Below, in pieces: positions 48,808-57,905 of a DNA stretch of 64,000 nt. A program made the position numbers and the translations under genes. Positions within the stretch are counted from its first letter, which is position 1. Each line of letters starts with the position of its first letter. The notes under the pieces were generated by a model. That model did no database searches. It worked only from the letters and a program-made list of their open reading frames with translations, and was not told the DNA's origin. This DNA comes from Leucobacter coleopterorum (lineage in GTDB: Bacteria > Actinomycetota > Actinomycetes > Actinomycetales > Microbacteriaceae), in the NCBI RefSeq assembly GCF_011382985.1, contig NZ_CP049933.1, positions 1,550,001 to 1,614,000 of the forward strand. Reading direction: 5' to 3'.

Positions 48808-50249
48808 ATGAACCAGCGAGCCGTGTCTCATCTTGAAGCGTGGAAATCAAAGCAAGAACTCGCCGAGCGGATGATCCCGCTCATTGGCCAGCTCTACCGC
48901 GATCACGATGTGGTGATGTCTGTGCACGGGCGCAGCCTCGTCGGTCGCTCAGCGATCGACATCATCCGCGCGCACAGCTACGCGCGCAAGATCGACGAGG
49001 TCGAGCTGCCGCTCGCCGAAACTTCCGCAATCGTTGAGGCGCTGGCCACGATTCAGCCAGGCCCGGTTTCCGTCGACCTTGCGCTGCTCGCCAACGAGTT
49101 CAGGGCTTCGGGATCGCAAGACCTTGAGGGTTACCTGCGCGGTGTGCTTGCCCCTGCCATCGGTGCCCAGCCCGGTACCGGCACGGATGTTGTGCTCTAC
49201 GGCTTCGGTCGCATCGGCCGTCTGCTCGCCCGCATCATCATCGATCACTCGGGCAGCGGCAACGGCCTCAACCTGCGCGCCATCGTTGTGCGCAAGGGGT
49301 CCGAGAACGACCTCATGAAGCGCGCGAACCTGCTGCGTCGCGACTCGGTGCACGGTCCCTTCAACGGCACCATCAAGGTACTTGAAGAGGAAAACGCGAT
49401 CCTCGCCAATGGTGTTCGCATCCAGGTCATCTACTCGAACGACCCGGCGACTGTCGACTACACCGAGTACGGCATCGAGAATGCAATCCTCGTGGACAAC
49501 ACTGGTCGTTGGCGCGACGCCGAGGGCCTGAGCCAGCACCTCGAGCAGACCAAGGGCATCTCTCGCGTGCTGCTCACCGCCCCCGGTAAGGGCGACATGT
49601 TGAACGTGGTCTACGGCGTCAACAACGACAAGATCACCGAGGCGCACACGATCCTGAGTGCCGCCTCCTGCACGACCAATGCGATTACGCCCGTGCTCAA
49701 GGTAATCAACGACAAGTTTGGTGTGAAGCAGGGGCACGTTGAGACCGTGCACTCCTACACCAACGACCAGAACCTGATCGACAACTTCCACAAGGGCGAC
49801 CGCCGCGGCCGCTCTGCCGCGCTCAACATGGTGCTCGCCGAAACCGGTGCCGCAAAGGCCGTCTCGAAGGCCCTGCCCGAGTTCGAGGGCAAGCTGACGG
49901 GCAACGCGATCCGCGTTCCCACGCCCGACGTGTCGATGGCCGTGCTCAACCTGCAGCTTGAGACCGAGACCGATCGCGACGAGATCAATGCGTTTCTCGA
50001 GAAGGTCTCACTGACGGGCGCGCTGCGCACGCAGATCGACTACGTCGAGTCCCCGAGATCGTGTCAACTGACTTCGTTGGCTCGAACCGCGCTGGCATTG
50101 TCGATGGTCTCGCGACGATTGTGACTGGGAACACCGCGATCCTCTACGTCTGGTACGACAACGAGTACGGCTACAGCTGCCAGGTCGTTCGCATCATCGA
50201 ACAGCTTGCGGGTAGCCACCCGACACACCTCCCCGCGCTGGAGGCGTAG
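48808..50249 (+). CDS. gap: Glyceraldehyde-3-phosphate dehydrogenase, long (about 480 aa) form, one frameshift
   Basis: About 480 residues after repair, the long GapB-like class known from Corynebacterium, with about 120 extra N-terminal residues before the NAD(P)-binding GFGRIGRLLARI. The catalytic Cys is in SAASCTTNAITPVL; the catalytic His in HSYTNDQNLIDN; GDRRGRSAALNMVL follows. The frame breaks in CCCC at 50051-50054; one extra C joins YVESP to EIVSTDFVGSNRAGIVDG and WYDNEYGYSCQVVRI. In Corynebacterium the long form works in gluconeogenesis; whether this is so here is unknown. ATG 48808 is the start. Confidence 0.92.
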
Positions 50250-50312
50250 TCTTAGAAGTAGCCCCAAGTAACGGCTTCCGAGCATTACCCGAAGAAGAGA
50301 GAAAGGCCGGAT

Positions 50313-51157
50313 ATGTCCGAGAAATATCTCATTGGAGTTGACGGATCTGAGCAGAGCCAGACTGCGCTCGCTTGGGGCTCGCCAGAGCCACTGAGCGTGG
50401 TGCTGACGTTGAACTGCTCCACGTCGCAGACGATTCGTTTTTGTCTGAGAGTGTGGCCTTTCTCTCTGAGGCGCAGCAGGCGTCTGAGCAGATGCTTGCC
50501 GCCGAGATCGAGCACGCTCGCAACATCGGTTTTACGGGTAAAGTAACCGGTACCGCGGTGGTTGGCCACCCGATCTCGGAGGTCGAGGAGGCATCGCGTC
50601 GCGCCGATTTGCTAATCCTCGGCGCGCACAGCGGCAGCCGTCTCGCGGGGTCGTTCTTCGGAACGCGCGCCGTGAAGGCTGCGGCGACGGCGCACTGCCC
50701 GGTCGCCGTTATCCCTAAGACTGACGTGCGACCGAACGCCGGTGTTGTTGTCGGCATCGACGGCTCCGAGGCCTCGAAGGTTGCAATTGCTTACGCTGCA
50801 GAGGAAGCCTCGTTCCGCGGGGTTCCCCTTGTCGCGGTGTACGCCTGGATGCCGCCGCTGACGCCAGGGCTTGAGTACCTGTGGAGCGAGGAACTTGTCG
50901 ACTCGCAGCGCTCGGCCGCCGAGGAAGCTATCGCTATCGGCGTTGCTGGACTCGCGGAGCGCTATCCCGACCTGGTGATCCAGCGCGAAATTGTGCAGGC
51001 ACCGCCGGTTGCTGCGCTTGTGCAGGCCGCTGAGGGCGCCGAGTTGCTCGTCGTGGGCAGCCGCGGTCGCGGTGGGCTCACTCGCCTGCTACTCGGCTCC
51101 GTCAGCCACGGTGTGCTCCAGGCGCTACCCTGCCCCGTCATCGTGACGCGAGCCTAG
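50313..51157 (+). CDS. Universal stress protein with two Usp domains, one frameshift
   Basis: About 281 residues after repair, made of two tandem Usp domains. The first starts with EKYLIGVDGSEQSQTALAWG and the second with VVVGIDGSEASKVAIAYAAEEA. Both have late glycine loops: LILGAHSGSRLAGSFFG and LVVGSRGRGGLTRLLLGSVSHGVL, the ATP-binding G-2x-G-9x-G-(S/T) pattern. The frame breaks in GGGG at 50374-50377; one extra base joins ALAWG to LARATERGADVELLHV. It lies downstream of gap and upstream of an MBL hydrolase. Confidence 0.88.
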
Positions 51158-51167
51158 GGAGTTCAGC

Positions 51168-51812
51168 GTGGCAGCGCGGATCGAGCGGGTCGTTACCTTT
51201 GGTGTGATTGGTGTCGGTCGACCCGGGCTGCCGCCGGAGGGTATCGAGCTCGACAATAACGTTTGGATTGTGGGCGACGACGAGCAGGTGCTCATTATTG
51301 ACGCCGCCCACGATGCCGACGCTATTGTGCAGGCCGTCGGTGAGCGGGAGGTCTTGGGACTCCTGCTGACCCACGGTCACGAGGATCACATCAACGTGGC
51401 GGTAGCGACCGCCCAGGCGCTCGATACGCACATCTATCTACACCCAAGCGATCTGTTTTTGTGGCAGGAAACCTACAGCGAGACTCTCCCCGACTTCGAG
51501 TTGACCGACGGGGCCTCGTTTATGGTCGCCGGCACCGACATTACGACGGTGCACACGCCGGGCCACACCCCGGGGTCGGTGTGTTTTGTTGCCGCCGGGA
51601 TCGACACGGTCTTCTCTGGCGACACACTGTTTCAAGGTGGTCCGGGCGCGACTCGCTGGGACTACTCGAGCTTTCCGCAGATCGTTGAGTCCATTCGCAC
51701 TCGATTGTTCGCGCTGCCGCAGATGACCGCGGTGAACCCCGGCCACGGGGGCAGCACGTCAATCGCGGACGAACAGCCCGCGCTTGAGGAGTGGCTCGCG
51801 CGTGGCTGGTAG
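51168..51812 (+). CDS. MBL-fold metallo-hydrolase
   Basis: A 214-residue metallo-beta-lactamase-fold hydrolase. The metal-binding THGHEDH is at about 66-72, then the second His in HTPGHTPGSVCF, the Asp in FSGDTLFQGG and the last His in VNPGHGG. This is the glyoxalase II-like branch (hydroxyacylglutathione hydrolase-like), though low-molecular-weight thiol substrates in actinobacteria would be mycothiol-based. The GTG start at 51168 is 11 bases after the Usp stop. Its end overlaps the start of the homocysteine methyltransferase gene. Confidence 0.87.
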   Translation: MAARIERVVTFGVIGVGRPGLPPEGIELDNNVWIVGDDEQVLIIDAAHDADAIVQAVGEREVLGLLLTHGHEDHINVAVATAQALDTHIYLHPSDLFLWQETYSETLPDFELTDGASFMVAGTDITTVHTPGHTPGSVCFVAAGIDTVFSGDTLFQGGPGATRWDYSSFPQIVESIRTRLFALPQMTAVNPGHGGSTSIADEQPALEEWLARGW

Positions 51813-52725
51813 TTCGACCGAGTTGCGCACGGCCTTGCAAAACGGCCCCGTTGTTCTTGACGGTGGTCTGGGGACTCGGCTTGAGGCACGCGGCAATGAC
51901 GTGTCGAGCGCGCTATGGTCGGCTGAGATCTTGCGGCAGCAGCCCGAAGAGGTGCGCGCTGCACACCAGGATTTCTTCGAGGCTGGAGCTCGCGTCGCCA
52001 CCACCTGCTCTTACCAGGTCAGCTACAGCGGTTTCGCCCGTGTTGGCGTCGAGACGGACGCCGTGGATGAGTTGCTCGCCCGTAGCATCGCGGTTGCGCA
52101 GGATGCCCGAGCTGCCAGCGGGCTTGGCCCAACGGAAGCCTGGGTGATGGCCTCGGTGGGACCGTACGGGGCCTCCCTTGGCGACGGGAGTGAATACACG
52201 GGAGACTACGGTCTCAGTGCGGCCGAGCTGCGTGACTGGCATCGGCGTCGTTTGCAGGTACTTGCGGCTGCTAAGCCAGACGCGCTGCTGTGCGAGACGA
52301 TCCCGAGCCTCGCTGAAGTCGTGGCCCTTCGTGAGGCTCTGAGCGACCTCGCAACACCCGCGATACTCAGCTTCACCGTGGCTGATGGGCGGCTTCGCTC
52401 GGGCGAGTCACTGGTTGATGCGGTGCGCATCGCAGAATCGACACCAAACATTCTCGCGATCGGTGTGAACTGTTCCGCGGTGGCAGACACGGATCGTGCG
52501 CTCCGCATCATGCGCGAGGCGAGCGAGCTGCCACTGATCGCGTATCCGAACAGCGGTGAAGTGTGGGACGCGAATGCACGAAGCTGGTTGGGATCGGCAC
52601 AGTCCCTCGTCGCCTACGTTCCCGAGTGGCTCGCGCTCGGTGTGAAACTTATCGGCGGGTGCTGCCGGGTCGATACAGGCGAGCTTGCGGAGATTGCGGC
52701 CGCCGCAACGCGGCCGCGATCCTGA
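51802..52725 (+). CDS. mmuM: Homocysteine S-methyltransferase (MmuM-like)
   Basis: A 307-residue zinc-dependent methyltransferase that moves a methyl group from S-methylmethionine (or SAM) to homocysteine, giving methionine. The family begins VVLDGGLGTRLEARG; TTCSYQVSYSGF follows; the zinc-binding cysteines are GVNCSAV at about 220 and GGCCRVDTG near the C-terminus. The GTG at 51802 stands after GAGGAG and overlaps the MBL gene end. Near the metQNI importer, it suggests local methionine supply, though not in one operon with it. Convergent with the next gene, five bases apart. Confidence 0.9.
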   Translation: MAGSSTELRTALQNGPVVLDGGLGTRLEARGNDVSSALWSAEILRQQPEEVRAAHQDFFEAGARVATTCSYQVSYSGFARVGVETDAVDELLARSIAVAQDARAASGLGPTEAWVMASVGPYGASLGDGSEYTGDYGLSAAELRDWHRRRLQVLAAAKPDALLCETIPSLAEVVALREALSDLATPAILSFTVADGRLRSGESLVDAVRIAESTPNILAIGVNCSAVADTDRALRIMREASELPLIAYPNSGEVWDANARSWLGSAQSLVAYVPEWLALGVKLIGGCCRVDTGELAEIAAAATRPRS

Positions 52726-52730
52726 ACGGA

Positions 52731-53617
52731 CTATTCCTTCGCCGCGTTAATGGTTGCCTTGGTTACCGCGCCCGACTCAGAGTTGTACTTCTTGAGTAGC
52801 TTGTTGTAGCTGCCGTCGTCGATCAGCTCCTGCAGCGCCGCGCGCACGGGCTCAGCGAGTTCACTGTCGCGGGGCACAGGGAAGCCGTAGGGCGCCGTGT
52901 CAAACATTTCGCCGACGATCGCGATTTTGCCGTCGAGCGCACTGATCGCGTCAATCGTCACGGGTGAGTCCGCGGAGAACGCGTCGGCGGCTCCCATAAG
53001 CACAGCGTTGGTCACCTCAGGTTGGCCGGTGTACGGGAGAATCTCGATGGGCTTCTTTCCTTCGGCCTCGCACTTCTCGCTGCGCTCAGGCAATTCGGTC
53101 AACAGCTGGGTAGCACCGGTCATGACGGCAACCCTGAGACCACACGCATTATCGGGGTCTACTTTGCTGTCTTTTGGGGCAGCCCAGAGCGTTCCTGCGG
53201 AGTAGTAGTTCACGAAGTCGACAACCTTCTCACGCTCTTGGGTGTCGGTGAACGAGCCGACACCCAAGTCGATTGCGCCGCCCTCAATACGGGGCAAAAT
53301 ATTGTCGAACAGCAGAAGTTCGTACTCGACCTTCAGATCAAGCTTCTTTGCGATGGCCTCGACCAGCTCAACGGCCCAGCCGGTGGGTTTGCCGTCATCG
53401 GTTTTGAACTCGTTGGGTGGGTAATCGGTGATGGTGCCGACGTGCAGCACACCCGACTTCTGAATCCCGTCCCAGGTGCGGGCACTGCCAGCCTGTACGT
53501 CGGTGCTGTCGTTCGTGTCAGCCGCTGCCTCGGGGGTGTGGATCCGGCGCAACCCGCCAGGGTGAGGAGAGTGGCGGCAGCGAGAAAGGCAGAGAGGATT
53601 CGTTTCTTCACTTGCAC
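52731..53617 (-). CDS. Amino-acid-type ABC transporter solute-binding lipoprotein, one frameshift
   Basis: About 295 residues after repair. A lipoprotein signal peptide with lipobox LTLAGCAGS is read in one frame and the mature protein in another; the break is in the GGGGG run (plus strand) at 53532-53536, and one extra base joins AGSTPP to EAAADTNDSTD. The mature part is a SBP_bac_3 protein: GVLHVGTITDYPPNEF, GWAVELVEAIAKKLDL, VGSFTDTQEREKVVDFVNYY and ADAFSADSPV. No permease or ATPase genes stand near, so it is an orphan component. GTG 53617 or 53611 is the start. Confidence 0.85.
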
Positions 53618-53670
53618 ATTATCTCGAACGAAACGGGTTCACCCGGCTCAGATGACCCCGTGTGACAAGC

Positions 53671-54204
53671 TCAGTTGAGATCGGGATTCTGCCACGGGAG
53701 CGAGTGGAAAACACGGTCGTGGTACACCATTGGGGCGCTGCTCGAACCAAAGTGCGCTCCCAGCACCTCCGCAACAACAATCACAGAAGACCCGACACCC
53801 AGCGTGTGTAGCGTGCGGCACCGGAGCGCCACCCTCGTGTTTCGCAGGAAGGGTTCACCGGTCTCGAGGTGTGTCCACCCCTGGTCTGCGGTAAAGCGAT
53901 CCGATCCCGAGACCGCAAACAGCTGCGCAATGCTGGCGTGACGGTTATCGAGCAGGTGAACAAGATAAGAATCAGCACTCAGGATCCCACCCGCACTGCC
54001 CGTTGCTCGTGTGACAGAGAATGAGAGAGCGGGCGGGTCGATCCCGACCGATGCAACACTTGACGCGGTGAGGCCCACTGGGCCGTCAGACGTTTGGGCC
54101 GTGATCAATGAAATGCCCGCGGGGTGCTCGCGAAAGGCACGCTTGAGCGCGTCGGCTCCGTCAAAATCGACTGGCTCGGGTGAACTAACCTGCGTGAAAC
54201 TCAT
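53671..54204 (-). CDS. Flavin reductase family protein (FMN-binding)
   Basis: A 177-residue flavin reductase-like protein with the split-barrel FMN-binding fold. AFREHPAGISLITAQTSDGPVGLTASSVASV (seen near 22-55) is the family start with the Thr-Ala-Ser-Ser flavin-binding motif; PPALSFSVTRATGSAG, YLVHLLDNRHASIAQLFA and a C-terminal YHDRVFHSL follow. Such proteins supply reduced flavin to monooxygenases or reduce small molecules. No monooxygenase partner is near. Divergent from the glutathione peroxidase gene. Intact. Confidence 0.87.
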   Translation of the reverse strand: MSFTQVSSPEPVDFDGADALKRAFREHPAGISLITAQTSDGPVGLTASSVASVGIDPPALSFSVTRATGSAGGILSADSYLVHLLDNRHASIAQLFAVSGSDRFTADQGWTHLETGEPFLRNTRVALRCRTLHTLGVGSSVIVVAEVLGAHFGSSSAPMVYHDRVFHSLPWQNPDLN

Positions 54205-54311
54205 TCGTAACTGACCCTCCAGTGGAAACTCGGTTTAAGGCTACCTGTGATTGCAACTACAGTGACGCTGGAATCATTCCCGTTCTTGTCGGGCGAGGGT
54301 ACGCTGACCTT

Positions 54312-54797
54312 ATGAGGCTGCGAGATATTCCCTTTCTGACCATCGATGGTGCAACTACCTCCCTTGCGGAGTACGCTGACGAGGTGGTGATGGTGGTGAA
54401 CGTGGCCTCGAAGTGTGGGCTCACACCGCAGTACGAAACGCTCGAGGAACTGCAGGAGAGGTATAAGGACCGCGGTTTCACTGTACTGGGCTTCCCCTGC
54501 AATCAGTTTCTTGGGCAAGAGCCGGGCACCGCAGATGAGATCAAAGAGTTCTGCTCCATGACCTACGGCGTGTCGTTTCCGCTCATGGACAAGATCAAGG
54601 TGAACGGTCGCCAGCGACACCCACTGTATGACGAACTGCGCAAGACGCGCGATGCCGAAGGCAAGAAGGGACGGGTGAAGTGGAACTTTGAAAAGTTTGT
54701 CATTGCGCCCGATGACTCCATCAGCCGTTTTCGTCCGTCGGTGCTGCCCGATGATCCTGCGGTCATCTCTGTAATTGAGGCCGCCCTCCCCCGCTAG
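54312..54797 (+). CDS. Glutathione/thioredoxin peroxidase family protein
   Basis: A 161-residue peroxidase. The peroxidatic Cys is in VNVASKCGLTPQY (about residue 36), the second motif GFPCNQFLGQEPG holds the resolving Cys and catalytic Gln, and the third is VKWNFEKF with the Trp. The sequence is the short non-selenium type that uses thioredoxin or mycothiol systems in most actinobacteria, despite the glutathione name. I start at ATG 54312; a longer frame begins at 54222 but adds nothing conserved. It is followed by a good hairpin terminator. Confidence 0.9.
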   Translation: MRLRDIPFLTIDGATTSLAEYADEVVMVVNVASKCGLTPQYETLEELQERYKDRGFTVLGFPCNQFLGQEPGTADEIKEFCSMTYGVSFPLMDKIKVNGRQRHPLYDELRKTRDAEGKKGRVKWNFEKFVIAPDDSISRFRPSVLPDDPAVISVIEAALPR

Positions 54798-54806
54798 ACG
54801 GCCGTT

Positions 54807-54842
54807 GCCAAGTACCGCCCCCTCAAAAGGGCGGTACTTGGC
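54807..54842 (+). terminator. Terminator after the peroxidase gene
   Basis: A perfect 14-bp stem, GCCAAGTACCGCCC (54807-54820) and GGGCGGTACTTGGC (54829-54842), with the loop CCTCAAAA. It starts ten bases after the stop. No T run follows. Confidence 0.85.
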
Positions 54843-54858
54843 GTTGCTAACTACAGGT

Positions 54859-54898
54859 ACTCGGTGTTACTATCTAGTGGTAGTTAGTAACACTGAGT
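54859..54898. promoter_or_regulatory. Palindromic operator in front of the PadR gene
   Basis: Inverted repeat with 14-bp arms and one mismatch: ACTCGGTGTTACTA (54859-54872) and TAGTAACACTGAGT (54885-54898), 12-base spacer. It ends 14 bases before the padR start and overlaps likely -10 elements. PadR proteins often repress their own operon from such a site; this is an inference. Confidence 0.7.
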
Positions 54899-54912
54899 AG
54901 AGGAAGGGTGCA

Positions 54913-55263
54913 ATGGGTAAACAAATCTCGGAAATGCTGAAGGGCACCCTCGACGGCATTGTTCTTGCGATTCTCGCCGACAAACCCGCCTACGGCTACG
55001 AGATCACTTCTCAGCTACGGGATCGCGGCTTCTCCGACATCGTGGAGGGCACCATTTACGCTCTCCTGGTGCGCATAGAGCAGCGTGGTTTTGTCGACGT
55101 CGCAAAGGTGCCGTCTGAAAAAGGGCCGCCCCGCAAGGTTTACACGCTCAATACAAACGGCCGGGAGTATCTCGACGAGTTTTGGGCAACCTGGAGCTTT
55201 CTATCCGAGCGGATCGAAGAGCTTCGCCACACGAACAATCAGCTCGATACAGAGGGAAAATAA
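54913..55263 (+). CDS. PadR family transcriptional regulator
   Basis: A 116-residue PadR-type winged-helix regulator. The start ISEMLKGTLDGIVLAIL, then YGYEITSQLRDRGFSDIVEGTIYALLVRIEQRGFV (recognition helix and wing, residues about 30-64) and EKGPPRKVYTLNTNGREYLDEF are classic. It is the short class I form with one C-terminal helix. AGAGGAAGG precedes ATG 54913. It heads the operon with DUF1048 and ABC exporter genes, so it probably represses them until an inducing drug or lipid binds. Confidence 0.93.
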   Translation: MGKQISEMLKGTLDGIVLAILADKPAYGYEITSQLRDRGFSDIVEGTIYALLVRIEQRGFVDVAKVPSEKGPPRKVYTLNTNGREYLDEFWATWSFLSERIEELRHTNNQLDTEGK

Positions 55264-55265
55264 TC

Positions 55266-55628
55266 ATGGCCGCAGGATGGATTGAAACAGTAACGGGATC
55301 CTTCGAAGACAAAAAGCGCTGGCGGCAGTACAAGGCGCGCAAGCAGGATCTGCCTCAGAACTACCGCACCGCAATCGACGGCCTGGAGCGATACTTTATG
55401 TACGCCGGGGCGATCGTCAAGGGTGACGTCATGATGCAGATGATGGAGGATCTGCTCGACCTGATTGAGCAGGCAGCCTCAGACGCGGCGCCGATCCGCG
55501 ACATTGTTGGTGACGACCCCGTTGAGTTCGCCGAGGCGTTCCTCTTGAACTACGAAGACGGTCGCTGGGTGAACAAAGAGCGGAAGCGCTTGGGTGACTC
55601 CATCGATAAAGCCGTTCGTGAGTCGTGA
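55266..55628 (+). CDS. DUF1048 family protein
   Basis: A 120-residue all-helical protein of the DUF1048 family. Start GWIETVTGSFEDKKRWRQYKAR, then LPQNYRTAIDGLERYFMYAG, EDLLDLIEQAASD and FAEAFLLNYEDG. These small proteins are nearly always coded next to PadR regulators and ABC transporters; the biochemical role is unknown. The ATG follows the padR stop by two bases, so they are coupled. Intact. Confidence 0.9.
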   Translation: MAAGWIETVTGSFEDKKRWRQYKARKQDLPQNYRTAIDGLERYFMYAGAIVKGDVMMQMMEDLLDLIEQAASDAAPIRDIVGDDPVEFAEAFLLNYEDGRWVNKERKRLGDSIDKAVRES

Positions 55629-55656
55629 ACCTCTCTTTTGAGAGAAGGCAGATGAA

Positions 55657-56439
55657 ATGTCAAACAGTCAACTTCCGCCGCCCGCAATTCGGGTTCACGG
55701 AATAGAAAAGTCATTCAAAGAACTGCATGTGCTTCGAGGTGTTGATTTTGAGGTCGCTCCGGGCAGCATCTTCGCGCTGCTCGGTTCGAATGGATCGGGC
55801 AAAACCACGCTGGTGCGTATTCTCTCGACGCTGCTTCGGGCCGACGCCGGCACGGCCACGGTTCAGGGCTACGACGTTGCGACGCAGCCCGTGAATGTGC
55901 GCGAGTCAATCGGCCTCACGGGGCAGTTCACCGCCGTTGATGATGTGCTGACCGGTCGTGAGAACCTTGTGCTTGTTGCCCAGCTGCGACACCTGGAAAA
56001 TCCAAGTAATATCGCGGACGAACTGCTTGCCCATTTCTCGCTCTCCGAGGCCGGAAAACGCAAGGCCGGAACCTACTCGGGTGGTATGCGTCGTCGACTT
56101 GATATCGCCATGAGCCTGATCGGCAACCCGCCAGTTATTTTTCTCGATGAGCCAACGACAGGGCTTGATCCGCAAGCGCGAATCGAAGTGTGGCAAACAG
56201 TCAAGAAACTGGCCAACAGTGGAACCACCGTGTTGCTCACGACACAGTATCTTGACGAAGCAGAACACCTCGCGGATCGCATCGCGATTCTGCACGGCGG
56301 CCGCATTATTCAAAACGGAACGCTTGACGAACTGCGCAGGCTACTGCCATCGGCAAAGGTTGAGTACGTGGAAAAGCAGCCGTCGCTCGAGGACGTGTTT
56401 CTCGCACTGGTTGGCGAGGGCGCGGGAGAGGATTCATGA
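55657..56439 (+). CDS. ABC exporter ATPase (DrrA-like)
   Basis: A 260-residue ATPase of the drug/antibiotic (DrrA/CcmA) type. Walker A is GSNGSGKTTLVRIL (about 47-60), the Q-loop is GLTGQFTAVDDVLTG, the signature YSGGMRRRLDIAMSL, and Walker B VIFLDEPTTGLDP; the H-loop is TTQYLDEAEHLADRI. The C-terminal tail SLEDVFLALVGEG is typical. It stands after PadR and DUF1048 and its stop overlaps the permease start by four bases. The exported compound is unknown. Confidence 0.93.
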   Translation: MSNSQLPPPAIRVHGIEKSFKELHVLRGVDFEVAPGSIFALLGSNGSGKTTLVRILSTLLRADAGTATVQGYDVATQPVNVRESIGLTGQFTAVDDVLTGRENLVLVAQLRHLENPSNIADELLAHFSLSEAGKRKAGTYSGGMRRRLDIAMSLIGNPPVIFLDEPTTGLDPQARIEVWQTVKKLANSGTTVLLTTQYLDEAEHLADRIAILHGGRIIQNGTLDELRRLLPSAKVEYVEKQPSLEDVFLALVGEGAGEDS

Positions 56440-57202
56440 TGACCACGCACATGCTCAGCGACACCGCGGTGCTGACCGGTCGCTCGCTGCGCCACATTCT
56501 ACGAAGCCCCGACACCATCATCACCACGGTGATTACGCCGATCGCTCTCATGCTGCTGTTTGTTTACGTGCTGGGCGGTGCGATCAATACGGGTTCTGAC
56601 GAGTCCTACATCAACTACATGTTGCCCGGCATCCTACTCATCACTGTTGCATCGGGGATCGCCTACACCGCGTACCGCTTATTCCTTGACCTGCAGGGTG
56701 GCATTTTTGAGCGCTTCCAGTCCATGCCGATTGCTCGCTCCAGTGTTCTTTGGGGCACGTGCTGACCTCACTCGCGGCGAACCTGGTGTCGATCATTGTG
56801 GTGACCGGGGTTGCCCTAATCATGGGTTTCCGCACGGGTGCTTCGGTTGGGGCCTGGCTCTCTGTGGCTGGCATCTTGGTACTCTTCACCCTGGCACTCA
56901 CCTGGATCGCCGTGATCGCGGGGCTCTCGGCGAAAACCGTTGATGGTGCAAGCGCATTTAGCTACCTGCTCATTTTCTTGCCGTTTATTAGCTCTGCGTT
57001 CGTACCGACAAGCTCGATGCCGGGTCCGGTCGCTTGGTTCGCTGAGAACCAACCGGTCACCTCAATTGTCAACACGATTCGCGCGCTCTTTGCCGGTGAA
57101 ATGGTTGGTGGAGAAATTTGGGTCGCTCTCGCCTGGTTACTCGGAATCTTGGTTGTGGCCTACGTGCTGGCCGTGGTGAAGTATCGACGTCGTTTGATTT
57201 GA
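56436..57202 (+). CDS. ABC-2 type exporter permease (DrrB-like), one frameshift
   Basis: About 255 residues after repair, an ABC-2 permease with about six membrane segments. The N-terminal part includes TGRSLRHILRSPDTIITTVITPIALMLLFVYVLGG, and the family loop IFERFQSMPIARSSVLWG ends at the break in GGGG (56752-56755). One extra G joins this to HVLTSLAANLVSIIVVTGVAL. The C-terminal part has LIFLPFISSAFVPTSSMP and WFAENQPVTSIVNTIRAL, the well-known DrrB end. It is the membrane partner of the preceding ATPase. Confidence 0.9.
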
Positions 57203-57208
57203 GCTGCT

Positions 57209-57901
57209 TCAGGGAGTGAACCGCTCGGGCGAGAGGTGCTTTGCCGCCTCTCGCCTACTGAGCGGTGACAACTGCTCGCGATGATCCGTGAGAAACTCAC
57301 CAACCCACTCCGGGTGCGTGCGCGCGTACTGACGCAGAGCCCACCCAATCGCCTTGTTGATGAAGAACTCTTTGGATCCGGTGTTTGCCTTGATCACATC
57401 GGCAAGCAGATCGGTGTCGGTCGCTTCCTTTGAATCGAGCTGACAAATGATTGAACTCCTGCGCATCCAGAGGTTCTCGTGCACAGACCACTCGCGCATC
57501 ACACCCTTGCTTGTGCTGTCGGTGCGAACGGCAACGGAAACAGTCTGGGCTAGGTGATCCACGCTGTCCCACCACGATTTCGCTTGGATGTAACGGGCTA
57601 GGCGCGGTAGATCAACACTGCTCAGGTGCTTCGCGTTCATTCTGAGGTGGTCGGCGGCAACGTGCTGCAACTCGCGCTGAGGTGCCTGCCAGCACAGCTC
57701 AACAAACTCCCAATCGACCGCACCCTGCAACTCAGTGAGCAAACCCTTGGTGACGCGCCGCATCACGGGGGTCGCCGCACCAAAGTACTCGAACTGATCT
57801 TTCATGTACGCACGCTGTTGAACGGCCCTGGCAGGATCTGCCTCGGTCTGAAGCGCCGACAGAGCCTGATCAAAGGCCCGCGGGCCGCTCAACTCTCCCA
57901 T
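57209..57901 (-). CDS. DNA alkylation repair protein (AlkD-like)
   Basis: A 230-residue all-helical HEAT-like repeat protein of the DNA alkylation repair (AlkD/DUF1061-like) family. YFGAATPVMRRVTKGLL, DWEFVELCWQAPQRELQHVAADHL, WWDSVDHLAQTVSV, HENLWMRRSSIICQL, and FFINKAIGWALRQYARTHPEWV are typical helices; the last Trp-Asp and Trp-Arg residues correspond to those that handle 3-methyladenine and bulky adducts in AlkD. I start at ATG 57901. It is separated by four bases from the upstream BtrH-like gene, so both are cotranscribed. Convergent with the permease. Confidence 0.88.
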   Translation of the reverse strand: MGELSGPRAFDQALSALQTEADPARAVQQRAYMKDQFEYFGAATPVMRRVTKGLLTELQGAVDWEFVELCWQAPQRELQHVAADHLRMNAKHLSSVDLPRLARYIQAKSWWDSVDHLAQTVSVAVRTDSTSKGVMREWSVHENLWMRRSSIICQLDSKEATDTDLLADVIKANTGSKEFFINKAIGWALRQYARTHPEWVGEFLTDHREQLSPLSRREAAKHLSPERFTP

Positions 57902-57905
57902 GTGA

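Noticed and set aside
48949-49791. 280-residue minus-strand frame opposite gap
   Set aside because: It mirrors the conserved dehydrogenase domain and has Val/Asp/Gly-rich random composition.
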